Shown here: positions 1-26,849 of the stretch, piece by piece
How positions within the stretch are numbered: the stretch's first letter is position 1
Layout of the letters: every line of letters begins with the position of its first letter
Origin: Cinclus cinclus
Taxonomy: Eukaryota; Chordata; Aves; Passeriformes; Cinclidae
Length of the DNA: 64,000 nt
NCBI RefSeq assembly: GCF_963662255.1
Contig: NC_085049.1
Span: 24,956,142 to 25,020,141, forward strand
Direction: 5' to 3'
Translations under genes and position numbers: made by a program
Notes under the pieces: generated by a model
Seen by the model: the letters and a program-made list of their open reading frames with translations, nothing else
Told to the model about the DNA's origin: nothing
Databases searched by the model: none

Positions 1-626
1 AGGGATAAAGCTGGCAAGCCACAGACTGCAGTAAAGGCGGCTCCTTTGGATGTTTTACTCTTGCCAATAGCATAGCTCCACTAAATTAATCTTACTGTTA
101 CTAGCAGAAGCAGAACTGCAAGTAACATGGGAATTAACAGACAGAGTCCAGGGGGAAAGAAAACAAAAAAGGAAGAAAAAAAAAAGGTAGTAATTAATCT
201 TTCTCATAGTAAAAGACAAATTCACCCAAAATCTGAGAAGATGTGAAGAGCAAGCATGGCACTAGCACATTCATTGTTCTGTGTGGGTCCAAGGGTAGGT
301 ACTCACCTTAAAAAAATGGACTTGTGGAAATGGACTCCCTTCTACAAGCTGTCATTCTTGGGCTGCCTCTTTCCTAAGTCACAAGGAAGTTTTTGAGTCT
401 GTTTTTAAAATTAAGTTTCAGATCTCGTTTCATTTCCATCCCAGTGGTAGCTTTTTTACTTTACATCAACAGATTCCCTAGCCCCTCCGATCAAGCAGAA
501 AGCTCGTTTTAAAATCAAAGATGCAAAATGCCATTTACGGCCTCGCAGCAAAGAAAAAACAAAAGATTCTGGGAAGCAGGCTATTTCAGGTAGGTGATTT
601 CTTCCAGCATGTAAGCAGCACTTTAA

Positions 627-662
627 TTTTGTTTGTTTGTTTGTTTGTTTGCTTGCTTGTTC
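627..662 (+). repeat. (TTTG)n microsatellite with TTGC variants
   Basis: Five clean GTTTG-type units followed by two GCTTGCTTG variant units in a SCUBE1 intron. Confidence 0.9.
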
Positions 663-940
663 ATTTTCATGCTTTGTTTTCATGCTGCAGACTGGAAAAA
701 AATCAACAGTTTTCATAATTGGTCTGAATTTAAGTTTGGGCCAAGGTTCCCACTCTGGCTGAACAGTGCCTTAGTTTTAGATCTTGGGTGCTGAAAATCT
801 CGCCAGTTGCTTTGAAAAATCTTTTTTTCAGAAGTACATGAGTTGGGAATCAAGCTGACCCTTTTTCTGGCCTTGATAATGGCAGAAATACCCTGAGATA
901 AAAAGCTACGACTAATGCAAAGTTATGTGAAACAGTGTCG

Positions 941-974
941 GTTTGGTTTGGTTTGGTTTGGTTTGGTTTGGTTT
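941..974 (+). repeat. (GTTTG)n pentanucleotide microsatellite
   Basis: Nearly seven perfect GTTTG units in a row with no interruption, so likely length-polymorphic. Confidence 0.95.
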
Positions 975-1887
975 TCCTAAATGAGGTTTTTAAAAGGAAA
1001 GAAAAAGTTACTATTTGTTTGGCTTATGTTGGATTAGTAACCTATGTATCACCAAAGACAACCCTAAGAATGAAGGTTATTATGAAAATCTGATGTTGCA
1101 CAGTCTTAGATCTTTTGTTATGAAAGAGTAAGTAAAAAGTATTAGTTAGCTAGAAAAAAATATTTATAAGGTTTAGGTGTAATTAACAAAAAAATGTGGT
1201 ATTTAAGAAGCTATATTCCTGCTTAAAGCAACTTAGCATCTTGCACCAAACATCTACTGGTGATGCATTCTCTATTGTGAATTTGTCTTACCACCACTTT
1301 AACTAGTGAGTGACAAATCTTCTATGAGCCCTGAAAAGAGAAGAGTAAAAATAGCTGTTCTTTTAAAGGTGAATGGTTTAAAGATATTATTTTTAAAATT
1401 TAGACTTACATTTCATTTTTACCCTGCAATCTACACATTTTTATCTCTAATTTTACAAGTATTGACTTAAGTCTTAGTCATCAAGGTGCTTACCCTGTGA
1501 ATAAGGTGTAATTATCAGACTCACTTTTAAAGTCATAGAAGCTGAATCTTTTGGTCCATACAATCACTGTGGGAATGTATTTCTTGGATGCATTTCCTTA
1601 TCCCTTGCTTGCTTTGCTTTGTGTTTGTTATGTCATCTGAACGTCTGAGCCTAACAAGTAGGATTACATCATACATCCACACCCTCAGAATGAAATCCTT
1701 CTCGTGGTTTGAGTGTTACAAATTTCTCTCTTTCCCTGACCTGGAAGGTCCATCACCTGTGGCAAACTATGATTCCTGCTCAGATAAAAACCTTCCAATG
1801 CATTTTCATAACCTCACAATCAAAGCCTTTTAAAGCCTTTGCTATTTGATGATCATCACTTCTGAAAGAGATGGAACGCCCACTGAT

Positions 1888-1976
1888 AGTTTTTAGAGGC
1901 CTGACATTCTCATAGATTTATGAAATTGACTCAGTTTTTAGAGGCCTGACATTCTCATAGATTTATGAAATTGACT
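1888..1976 (+). repeat. 45-bp tandem duplication
   Basis: Two copies with a period of exactly 45 bp (1888-1932 and 1933-1976). Both run from AGTTTTTAGAGGCC to GAAATTGACT with no mismatch seen, which points to a recent local duplication. It lies about 330 bp upstream of the first SCUBE1 exon in the window. Confidence 0.95.
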
Positions 1977-2309
1977 TTTTTGCTTTGTTTAGCCATCAAA
2001 TATGGTTTATAGTATTTGCTGATTTTAAATAATTTCTGTAAAGAGCTTTATAATCCTTATGCAGAAAAGGGGCAGGCAGTTTTAGGCATTGGAGGCACCA
2101 CTGTGCAGCTGAGCATGGCCAAGCTGTGCTTTTCCCTTCTGCATTCACTAGCAAAACGAGTAAACCCAGCACTGCCCGGAGAAGGAGGTGTCTCAAACAC
2201 ACAGGAGGTGTTACGAAGCCCTCACTGCATTCTGAGATGTAACTTGTTAGCCTGTCACTTGCTACTTTGCTATTTGACTTCCTTCCTGTGTTGCTTCTCT
2301 CATGCAAAG

Positions 2310-15394
<13,085 letters not shown>

Positions 15395-16360
15395 TCTAGT
15401 GGTATTCAATTTTTTGCATTCCTGTCAAATATTGTCTTTCCTCCATAGTAGAAACACTTGCTAATTTGAAAGCTCTTTTTTGCAGTCTTTGTTGTCAATT
15501 GTTGTTGAAGAACACCTATAATGTTTTATAATTGTTTAAAGTCAATTTTCTGAATGGGATTCTTACTACCAAAAAAAAAAATTATGCATCCCTGAGTACA
15601 TCTAGTTGTAGATCCAAATTTGTGTCTGCACTAGTGTATCCTCACTTTCCATCTGAAATCTCACGATGTAAAAATATTCATTCTAGCTTTTTATTTTTCA
15701 TCAACAGTAACTTTTGTCAAAGAAAGGAGGAATCTATTCAAATATGATTAAACTACCTGCAGATAAGTTCTGTTATAGGAAGAAGTATGTAGTATAAATA
15801 ATACCTGGATTTTGAATTGCACTTGAAGTTTATATTTGAATCTTTAGAAGAAAACAAAACAATCTAAATTTTGTTATTTCTCATTTGTGGCTTGGTGGAA
15901 CCTCTGTCCAAGTAGAAATCAAAAAAGAAAAAAAAAAGGAAAAAAAGTGTAATTTTGTTTTATGAATTACATGAGATTGAGTCCCATGCCCTAATGTCCT
16001 AATGTTTTTATCTGTCCTCTTCTAAACTTCTTCAGAGGTTTGCCACTGTCAATTACTTAACTGAAACAGATTTAGCTCTGGATTTCCATGTATCAGTTGG
16101 TCCCTATAAAGACATTTACAATAGGATATGTGAGAAATGAACAACAACACTAGTAGTCTTTCTTTCCAATGGTTTTCTTTCCATTAAGAGAGCATCTAAT
16201 TAAGTACAATATATAAATATATAAATATATACTTCTATTTGTGGGTACATTAGAATGTTATCTAGTTACTGTAAATATTACTCATGCTTAAATCTTTACT
16301 CCCACACACCCTATTTACTCGTATCTATATGTAACTTTGTGTAGACAATTAAATTACTTC
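15395..16360 (+). other. SCUBE1: Probable proximal SCUBE1 3' UTR
   Basis: AT-rich sequence directly after the SCUBE1 stop with no coding signal. An ATTAAA at 16348-16353 is the first plausible poly(A) signal; the real 3' end could be much further downstream, as long SCUBE1 transcripts are known in mammals. Confidence 0.4.
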
Positions 16361-19300
16361 TCCAAGTGCTTGTCACTTCTGTGAACACCCAACTGAAGCC
16401 TTTTGAGGTTCATAACCTGGATAATGGTTTCTTCTGGGACAATCTCTTTCAATATGTATTATTCCAGGAAAAATAGCATCAGTGAAGATAGAACTGCTGC
16501 CCAGTAAAGGGTCAGCTGTTGCCTCTTCCTTGGGAACCCCCCCCATGCAGATCAACAGAGTCACCCTTGGGACAGCACACATGGCAGAAGCTCAGCAAGG
16601 AGGATCTGCTGCTGCACCTGCTGTCACTGAAACACTGGGAGCACAACTGTGTCCAAGCCCCACATTGTCAGGGGCTCAGGGGTGAACAGGACACGGTTTT
16701 GCAGAACAGTTGGAGGGTAGGTTCTGTGTTTGCAGAGACCTGGCTCTCCCTTTTATCCCAAATTTTTAGCCCATCAAGCACAGGGACTGCAAGAGAGCTT
16801 TAGCTTTGTGCTCAGGCCCTGCTCACAGAGTGACAGTGGGTTTGCCATGATGATAAATCCTGGGTTTCCTGCTGTTTCCTGGCACAGAAGCTAAATTCAA
16901 TGAGTGAGGAGCTTTTTTTGTATTAGTATTTCAGCCTCTTTCATTTTCAGTCCCTTCCTCTTGTATATCATTTTCCCTTTTGATTCTACAAGTTTATTAA
17001 ATGGAGAAATTAATTTTTCTGGCAGCATACTTTCAGAAAAACACTAATACACAGCTTTGCTTTGCTGCCTTTTTTTTGTTTTTCTTTTTGCCTGTCTACT
17101 CTGTAGTTTAACACATCCTTAGATGTTCTCAAACGCATATATTAGGGGTGGTTGTGGTTATCTTCTGACACTTTTTTTTGTCCTTGAGCAAGTACTGCTT
17201 AAATTTACACAGTTAGTTTCTGTTGACAAGTGGTTGAATATTCCATTTCTATGAGAACATTTAAGTATTCTGTTGAGTTTTTCTACTTAACCATCTTGTA
17301 TTTTTGCTTGTCTTCTTTGCTTTTCCGTTGAAGAGCATAATTTTTCCTTTCTATACCTGAACAGCCTGACCATATAGTCTAACAATTCTTTTTTTTCCAA
17401 TCATGGACCTCAAATCTTTGGAGAGCTTTCTTTTTAGTATATACATTAACCTTTGTTTTAAAATGTCACTTCTCCATAGAATTCCTTTGTTAAAGGCTGT
17501 TAAACCTAACTTTTTCTTGAGGATGTTAAAACTACTTTTATTTATTATTCACCAAGGGTCACTAAAAATAACAAATTTTCATTAATATTTTTGTTTAACA
17601 GTAGTCACTTGTACCAAAAAAACCCCAAAAAATGCAAAAATCTTTTCAGGTACTCAATTATATAGGAGTATATAGCTAAAAATCTACTTTAGTCAAACAG
17701 TAGTTCAAAGTCTGATAGGTTACTCATAGTTTTGTTCGGGTCCATTAGAATGAGTCAGGATTGCAGCCATTCAACTGAAAGATATGAGGGAAAAGATATG
17801 AAAAATTTGGCGAAAAATAACTTCCTCACTTGGCAAATTATTTACAGTGATCTTTAATATTTCAGACTTGAGTAAGCAAACTTCAGAACCTGGTGCTGTA
17901 CACTGAGTTTAGTAAAATCCTTGCTAAAATTTTTGTTTAACAACTGACATGTTTGGATATAATACCATTGTATGACACTGATGCCAGACTCCAGAAACCA
18001 CTGGCAGCACTATAACATTTTCGAGGTTCTTAGCTCCATGGGAAATCCAGTGCCAGAGAGAAACCATAAAAGGGACATATCCCAATTCTGGCCACTAGTA
18101 GTGGAACCTTGGTAAAGCTGTGAGAGGTGAATACAGGTGAGAGAAATCACATTTGGCTCTGGTATCGCTTGCCCTGACTTAAAACCACACCACAAAAAAA
18201 AAGCGGGGTTTTGTCCAGTTCATCCTGACAACAACCTGAGAATGAGGCTGATATTCCCCAGAGCCACATCAGGGCAGGGACTCCACAGTCAGGACAAAGC
18301 ACTTGTCGACTTCTGTGGCAAACACAGGCTTTGTGTTGCTGAAGAAAGCCAGTGAAAGAAAGAGAATTTGACCCTCAAAAGTTGACACTTAAATGCTTGT
18401 GAAAATAGAGGGAGTTCATACCTGATATATTTAGAAAATGAGTCAGGTTTGAATGCTTGCCACTCTGCATAGAAGTGCTCTTGGATGTGCAAATTTCTAA
18501 TGAAATAAGTAATGACAAGTGGTATATAGGGCAGTCTGAACTGGTTTCAGTTGACTCGAAGAACAGCATAGAGTTTTTATATCAGCTCTAGAAGTTAAAA
18601 ATGCTTTGATTTTCATACTAAATTTACAGTTAGAGAAACTGTCAGTCACCAAGTAGAAGGTGACTTCAGCTCTTCATATGTTAGTATAGGATGCCTTTAT
18701 TTTCAAAGTCTGAGAACCTGTTGCTACTACACAATAACAGCATAACAACAAAGATTGTTTTCTTCTACAGAGAAGACCTACACACACTTGGGAAACAGAA
18801 ACCATACAAGGAGAAACACAACTGCCATTAAGCAATCCAGATTAATGAACATGGCAGAATATAACATTTCAGATTTCACCCTAAATACTGCATTTGAACA
18901 TATCAATAAATACAGCCCTGTATCCGTTCTTACAGAATTACACATTGTCTGCAGGACAGGTGCAACAGCACATTTATGTGTTATTATAGGTAGACTGAAG
19001 AAGAGCCCATTTATGATTGCCCAATTCCATGGCACAAACAGAGCTCTTTATTTTCAATTTGCAAATGCCTGTATGCTTAAAAGCTGCACCTGCAGCACTT
19101 ACCATTTTAAGCCTCTCTTTCTGCTTTAAATACTGCACTTATTTTTAGTGAGGTGGTGGTGAATCATCCCTAAACATTCTCACGGACCACCGCCTGCATA
19201 CCTGCTGCAGTCCAGGACATTGCAGCAATCACAAGCAATCATCAAGCCCTGAGTTGTGCCTTGAAAGTGCAGAGGACACAAAGGTGCCTCTGTGAGTCAT

Positions 19301-19558
19301 TTGAGTACAGGGAGCAGCAGGATACTGTGTTCAGTGCATTGCCACCTTTTCTGCCACATTGCATCTTGCCTTCAATAACAAGACTTACTCTTCCTGGAGA
19401 TCTAGCTCACTGATATTTTATTTAAAAGTTCTGAAGTCTTTCTTTCAGCCCATTTTCTTGCCCTGTTTTCCTTCTTCCATCATACATTAGATTTCTACCT
19501 GAAGACCAACTTTTCAAAAGAAATCTATTTCATTGTGCCAGCAGCTTCATCCTAGAGT

Positions 19559-19580
19559 AAGCTTACTTAAAAGTAAGCTT
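19559..19580. repeat. 22-bp palindrome (10-bp arms, 2-bp centre)
   Basis: AAGCTTACTT and its exact reverse complement AAGTAAGCTT are separated by AA. A related AGACTAGCTTA motif occurs twice just downstream (about 19586 and 19624), so this is a small locally repeated AT-rich cluster. Confidence 0.9.
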
Positions 19581-22500
19581 GCTTAAGACTAGCTTACCTT
19601 GTAAACCATGTTTAGTTTAGTTTTAGACTAGCTTAAATAAATACAAGATTGGTCAGAGAGTTTTCAGAGGGTCCACATTCTGATTAGTCAGTGGGTTTTA
19701 AAGAGCACAGCTACCTGAAATCCTGTCTGTGAGCAGAATGCAAGGATGCTGCCGCATGAGTGAGAAACATCCTTTACATGTGTTCAGCATTCCAAAAGGA
19801 CAGTCAATCCCCACCCTGTGCCTTTTAGAAGCCTGCCCAACAAATTCAAATTTCTCAGATCAGACTTACCTATAAAAAACCCAGTTTTAATCTTGCAGGT
19901 AGCAGGTTAGGAACTTCAGGAGCAAAAGTAGTGCTGTGATTCTTATGCAGGGTCTGCTGACAGGTGTTTGACAGCAAAACTCACCTGCTCTGTCACAGCT
20001 CCCAAGTCTGGACTCTAAATACCTTTGAATGCTCTTAAAAACTTAGCTGGAGTAAAATCTTCAACAGCTGGACCCAGTGGCAAATTTCTCAGCAACCTCA
20101 GGGGTCTGGATGATTTGTTAATGATGGGAATGAGTGACACACACCGTTACTTATATGTGTATCATGAATTCAAGGACTATTTTTTTCATAGTTTAAAACC
20201 ACTGATAGACAGGAATGGGAGTAACTGGAGGAGGTGTTATAGAATTTCAGTACTTTGGGACTTTAATGAAATAGTTTTCTAGAATGAGAGACTGTTGTAA
20301 GCACTTGGGAAAAGGAATACTTTTGTCTTCCAGAAGAATTTATGGAAGAAGGGAAATTTCTGTAAGGTACTATGAGCTTACTCCTCAGCAAGAGACTTGG
20401 ATTCAGAAACAAGTCTTGTGTTTTATCTCTCATCTGAATAGAAACAGAGATGGAAATAAACAATGTCAGAAAGCTATTATCTAAGGATCTGAATATATAC
20501 AATTCCAGTTTGTTATTTCATTTATTTATTCTTTCATCATAAAGCTTTTAATCTATAAAATTAATATGTAATATACAAGAGTAAAATGTACAGAAGTACC
20601 TTTAGATCTTAATAATTTAAACCATCTGTATTCAGAGAGCGGAGATAACAAGTTTAAAGATATACAAACAATTGCAATTCAATTTTCTCAATATCTAGGG
20701 AAAAAAAAGTGGCTTTGATTAATTAAACTTTATTTTAATTATTGTGAAAATATCTTTTTTAGAATTTGTTTTTGTTACTTTTTTAATTAAAATTATTTTG
20801 TAAATATTGTTCTCTATGTTTTATAACTTAGAAAGGCCATTAATTTGCATTGAGAGCAGCAGGGACTCGACATGTTGATGATAAAGATACTTCAGGAGAC
20901 CGGGGTGGATGTGAGGCAGTTGCCAGATTTATCCTTCCAGATTACAGATCCTGTTATTTCTTCAGTCTCACTGGCATGACAGGAAGAGTTTTCTGGAGCA
21001 ATTTAACATCCTAATTTTAACAGAATTGACTATCAAGTGTCATTCTAAAGTGCTTCCCATTTTCATAACATAAGAAGAATATGTATTTTAAAGTTAGTGC
21101 TGGTTCTTCTTTCATTGTTAGAATTAGAAACAACACAGAACTCAAAAATAAAAGGGAATTTAATAGATAACACACATGGATAGGGGAAAGACAAGGAAAG
21201 CTAGTGGGATCTCTATGCTCGTAGGGAGCAGTGGAAGTGATAAAACCTCACATTGGATCAGATCACAGCCTTTTTTAGGCAAAACCACTGAGGCCACCTA
21301 CCAAAAAGTTAATTATGATCATGTCCAGCACCAGTTTAAGCAGGAATTTCTGGCAGGCTGGATTTTAGGGGGAAGCACACGGGGTGTAATACTGGTTTCT
21401 GCATCAATTTGCTCCACATAAACCACTGTGCTGGAGTGAGATTTTAAACTGAACTGTTGCAGATGCTGCTGGAACTTCTAAGCTTTATTACCAATGTAAA
21501 TTGTGTACAAACAGCTATTTCCATATGAAATGTACAATAATAGTCTAGAGCAAGGGTAGTGAATAACTGTACAAAATTTGATACTTAGAAAATAAGATGC
21601 AGTGCTAAGCTTTACCAATATTTTAACAATTCTGTCAGATTTATAGTAGAAAATGTTGTTGTAAATGTACCTTATAAGAAAATGCATTTCCTTTCGCCTC
21701 TGTATATTAATAGCTTTGATTTCTATGTCAAAGTTAAAAATGAAGCATGTAATAAAACTTTTGTTAAAATCACTTTCATAATAAACATAAAATGGAATGG
21801 ATACCCCTGCCTGCCATTTATTTGCATATAGGACAAGGCTTCTTGCACAGGTGTGGACAAGAATCAGAAGAGAACTTCTCTTTTTTGATAGCATTTGCAT
21901 ATTTTGGTCTAATTTTCATCCTTTAGCAATAGAGAGCTTTTTCATCAAACCACTGGAGTTTGTGGGACACTGATATGTTTCTTCCAAACCAGACTTCAAG
22001 GAGAGCTGGCTACTCTGATGGATCACACCACCAATATCCTTCCAGGACTTTTCACTACTTGTTGAACTAACTCTGGTGTTGCCATGTATAGCTCATGCAG
22101 CTGCCCTTTGGAACAGCCCTCTATTGAGAAGCAGACTCAAAGAAAGAGGAAGGAAGCTCTTATGCTCCAGCATGGCATGTGCCATTCTGCTGCTATCCTC
22201 ATGTAAGCAGCTCAGGTTGTTAAGAGAAAGCATTTATGATGTGACAGTATCAGCTTTGCTGATTTTTTATGTATTGTTCATTATATAAATACTGTCAGTA
22301 TGACTGATGACTCTTGGTGTCTGACAGGTTTGAAAGGCATCAGGAAACTGGCTGCAAAATATCAGTTACTGCCTTTTTCAGCTGGTAGGAATTCACTCCG
22401 GTAATATGGCAGCTATCCTCACTGCATCCCAAGAAGACACAACATCACTTTTATGGGACTACAGACATGCCTTCTGAAATGGCATTCAACTGTCCTCGTC

Positions 22501-22649
22501 ACTTCAGAGCTTTAAATGAGTAACAAGAGAAGTCAGCTCCTGTCAAAGACCCAAAAGCTGAACCTCAAAGTTCCTAAAAGTCACTGGAAATGAATCTGAT
22601 TACTGGTAATGAAGTATCTGTGCACAAGGACAAAATCTGGAATTAACAT

Positions 22650-22885
22650 CTGGTGAGGTCACGGATGACTGGAAGCTGGCAAACATTGTCTCAATTTTCA
22701 GGAAGGGCAAGGAAGGAGGCTTCCACAGGCTCCAGGCCTGTCAGTGTCACTTCAGTGCCTGGTAAAATCATGGAAAAGGTTATTCTAGGAGTTACTGAAA
22801 AACACCTGGAGGACAACATAGGCATGGGTCATAGCCAGCATAGCTTCATGAGAGAAGAGTCCTGCTTGTCAAACTAATTACTTTT
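22650..22885 (+). mobile_element. CR1 LINE remnant (reverse-transcriptase palm/finger part)
   Basis: Translation across one frame break gives VTDDWKLAN-like, RPVSVTSVPGKIMEKVIL and SQHSFMREESCLSN, the succession typical of CR1 RT (DW.LAN, NYRPVSLTSVPGK, DSQHGFTKGKSCLTN). Both ends are truncated and frameshifted, so the copy is dead. Confidence 0.85.
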
Positions 22886-25151
22886 TAAACAAGGGTAGAA
22901 CAGGCAATTTTATAATAACCACTTAAGCTTCAGCAGTCATGACAGTCTTCATTTGAGTACAAGATTCTCATTTACTGAAAAAGGCATTGCCTGGTGTAAA
23001 CTGCAGAGGGGTGGGTCCATTCTCAGTTCCAATCTTGCCATGACTTCCCAACAAGTGTACAAAATATAATGGCCTGAGGACCAGCAGAACTCCAGCAGAA
23101 CCCAGCAGGTAAGCGAAGGCAGGCTGGGCATAGATTGTTTATTGTTTTTATCCAGGAGTCAACATCAGCTGACTCCTGGTGTCACAGAAAGGGCCTATCA
23201 TCTACAACCACCAGAACTGGCTATTTTTGTCTCTTAAATACAACATCTAAATGGGCAGTCAGCACGGCATGAGGTATGCTACACTCCAAAAGCACTTCCT
23301 AATGTGTAGAATAACAGCACCTCCACCTCACCTGTGTGTGTACAACAGTATTCCTAAGTAATGGTCCAACTTTTATAGAAGTAATATATTAGACAGCACG
23401 CTATGTATGCCTGAAAACATGGGAAAGGGAAGAAGAGAGATCTGTCTTTCTGAAGGTGCCCAAGTAGCTGGTGAAAAACTGCAGCAGTGGCTGTGGAGGT
23501 GCACCAGGATGCCTTAGGACTGAGGGCAGCATGTTGGATTGCCTACAGGGACAAAAGATCCTTGGAGCTGCCTGGCAAAGTGTTTTTTCATTGAGCCTCC
23601 CTCTACCCCAGTACTTCATGAGCAGTGAGAGAGTATCTTTGAGAGTAAAACACCTGCACCTGTCAGTGTGTGTCATGTCAGCACATAAAGTGGGTGCAAT
23701 AAATTTGTCTCTTTGGGGAAAACACTCAGTAGAATTATTGCTTGTGCCAGACAATTTGTTTGGTTTATTATCCTTCACACACTGATTTCTTGCCAGACTT
23801 TTAGAGAGGAGGCTGAGTCCAGCTTTCTAAGATCACTCATCCACCTGCAGGGTGTTCTCCAAGGCTCTTTCCAAACTCCAGGCTCACATTGGCACCCATT
23901 CCAAGGTCAAAACATGTGTGTCCCTCCTCACCCATGTCATCATCCAGCCACACAACAGGACAGCACAGCCCCTCTGTTACACGGTAGCCAAGGTACGGGA
24001 TAGACCTCGTACAGACTCCGGCTGGCAGGTGGGTGTTGCAAAACCTTCCCAAAAGTTGTACATCTTCACAAAGCAAGCAGGCAAAAGTTACACACAATAA
24101 CTGCTTTTTTTTTGATGCAGAAGAATACATTTTCCCTTACAACAGCCTTCTTAGAAATCTCTCTGAGGTTTTAAACTCACATATACAGCTATGATAAAAT
24201 ATTTACAGCAAATGATGTTCCTCTCATCTAAGTCCCTATCACAGCTTTCCATGCTCTGAAGTTCTAGTTTTACCACAACAGAAAGCTGTTGACTTGAAAC
24301 CAAATGGTTTCTTTTGAAAAATACTACAGGCTTTATTTTAAGTGCACCAAAAATACGTCCTTTCATCTCCTTTTCACTGTGATGTTAAGGTTTCTTCCAC
24401 CCTTTATATCCTTACCTCTCTTAAGGTTTCCAGGCCATGTTGACAAAGAGGAAGGTTCAAACATAAAACAACAGGAACATGAAGTGGGGAATGCACATCA
24501 GATCTATTTGGACAAGATAGTCATAAACACTTGGAATAAAGCCACAAACTTCTAGACTCACAAAAATTTGAAAAACTCTAGCTGTGTTTGTTGGGGGCAA
24601 ATGCTACTTCACATATGCTAACTCATGATAAATTTCTGCTGCAGACTGCTGCAGGGTGGGAACTAAATATGGTGGTGGTGGATAAGTCATGGGACCTGCT
24701 GTGAGAGAGAGGCATGAGGGCTCCATGAGCTGGCTTCCTATGGTTAGTGCCAGAAGGCTAAATCCTCTTATTTTAGACTGGGGCAGTGCTAGTAAGCTCA
24801 GCTTTGCTGAGATGTTTTTGCATTCTCTGTGAATACCAATGTAAAGTATGTAATGTAAACCCATTAAATTTAACAAGTACATTGCTTGAGTAAGGGCTGC
24901 ATTGTTCAGGCACTGTAAATCAGCCACTCTTCCTAAGGAAACAATCAGAATTAAATACTGTGGTGGTTTTTCTTTACAGAGATTATCTACAAACACCTGC
25001 TTTCATGAGAGGCTGGCAGTGGTACCTCAGGGCTATGACTCTGGCATCCATCAGAGTAGGAAGGACTGATCCTGAAAGCCTCACAGTACTTGAAGCAGTG
25101 GTAGGAGAATGGTGAGTGCTGGCCCTCACTCCCTGCTCCAGGAATGACTCC

Positions 25152-25154
<3 letters not shown>

Positions 25155-25190
<36 letters not shown>
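25155..25190 (+). repeat. Pure (A)36 tract
   Basis: Thirty-six uninterrupted A residues following GACTCCTGT and followed by GGTAAAGCTG. It could be a poly(A) tail of an unrecognised retrocopy or a mononucleotide microsatellite. No convincing flanking target duplication was found. Confidence 0.95.
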
Positions 25191-25192
<2 letters not shown>

Positions 25193-26849
25193 TAAAGCTG
25201 CCAGGCACAGCAGCTGAGCAAGATCACATTTAGGTAAATGCTGGACAAAGTCAGGGAAGATCCCTGACTCTAAGTAGACTTAAAGTCTACTCTTAACATC
25301 AATGATTCTCCTGCATCTTATTTATTACTTGGAGTTTATCAGCAACAGCCCCCAGACCTGCAAACTCACCCAAACAGCCTAGAACTACAGCCAGTGGGCC
25401 AGCAGCCACAACTCCCATCCAAAGTGAGGTGGAAATGCAAACAAGCAGTCTTCATATTTTGCAGTACTAGGGCAAGATCAACACCACAGCCATCCTCTTT
25501 TCCTAAACCCACAATATTAGCAAAAAAAAAATGTGCTCAAACTCAGGGTAGAAGGGTGGGAACACAGTCAAGGAGCACTGGAAATCAAAAACTGTTTTTT
25601 GATCCTCTGCTGTTTAATCAGAGAGGTCTCCTTAGAGACATCCTAGTGGAGCCTTTATGCTGAGGAAATGTGGGAACACAGCACGTGGTAAGGCAGACAC
25701 AGTCTCAGGCAAAGAGGAAAATTTGCCTGCATTTACTATTCAGATATCCAACCTGGAGTTTTGAGTTAGATCCTCAGCAGCTGAGTGGTGATGTATAGTT
25801 ACAGCACGTAGGCACCATTTATTATCTCTTTCTCTCTGCCCAGCCAACCTACTGTAGCCTTTTAATTTATAGACCTTCCTCCTGAATAACTCTGTGATTA
25901 TGTGGAGAAAGGGATTGTTGGTACTCTTGGGTACTTACAGAGGACACCAGTCCAGCAACACTAGACAGGGCAGAGAGTGAAGAGGTATTTCTTCAACATA
26001 ACACGTTCTCCACTGGCTGTAGTCTATGAATGTGAAGCTTTCTTGACCTGCTACTAGATCCTAAAATCCTGTTTCTTGAACTTTACTATTTCTAGGGCTA
26101 TAGGACAGTCCTGCCAGCACAGTGCTGTACTGCCAGCCCAAGCAGTGCTGAAGTAGAATCCTTGATTTGAGGATGGGGTGGCAGGAAAAGGAGTTTCCAC
26201 AGTCTGTGGAGCAGGTAATTCATAGGGGGAGCGATGTGGGTGCTCCCAGCAGCGGGCACAGCAAAGCCTGACCTGTGCTCTGAGCAGTGTCAAGACACAC
26301 GCCTTTGCTCTTGGAGCTTTAGAACAATACCTGAGGCAAGACAAAGCTGCCAGTAATGTTTTAAAAGCCTCGGATTAAACTGGTTTCAGCTATTCCCCAC
26401 AAAATCTTAGAAAAAAGGTTTTTTCTTAGAAATCTCTTCTAAACAATCCAAGGAAAGCACTGGGAATACAGCACTCTGCTACAGGCACTCGCAAAAAGCA
26501 TACCTCATTCTTGTATTGACAGATATTTAAGACAGGCCTACACGTTAAAATTCCCCCGTCAACGTTCAAAATAATAGTAGAAAAAAAAGCTTTAATTTAA
26601 TAAATTACTGACACTGTGTTTTTCCTGAGCATCACAACTCAGAGAAAGCAATTCCCAGTGCTGTGGCTGCCATGCCTCACACCCCGCCCGTAGCCCACTT
26701 CAGGGTCTATCGCTGGGGCCTTCCAGAGAATCCCTAAAATACCGGGAAAATAAAAAACACCTTGTGGCCAGCACTGCGCCACGAATGCTGTGAATTTTAT
26801 TAACGCTCAAGGGCAGGAGAAAAACAAAAGAGAAGCAGGAAGGACCCGC

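Larger units (their letters stand above)
1..2309 (+). other. SCUBE1 intron (upstream part)
   Basis: No coding signal recognised on either strand; all open frames here are short and lack family features. It holds a (TTTG)n tract, a (GTTTG)n tract and a 45-bp tandem duplication, listed separately. Read as intron only because the first recognisable SCUBE1 exon follows. Confidence 0.7.
16361..26849. other. SCUBE1-TTLL12 intergenic region, no gene seen
   Basis: AT-rich sequence without a recognisable exon, RNA gene or complete transposon on either strand. The longest open frames (for example 140 codons on the minus strand at 21478-21900) are rich in Ile/Tyr/Lys/Asn, as expected for AT-rich non-coding DNA. 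It holds a CR1 remnant, a 36-A tract and a 22-bp palindrome, listed separately. Part may be distal SCUBE1 3' UTR. Confidence 0.65.

Noticed and set aside
21478..21900. 140-codon minus-strand open frame
   Set aside because: AT-rich codons, Ile/Tyr/Lys/Asn-rich, no domain, no promoter or splice support.
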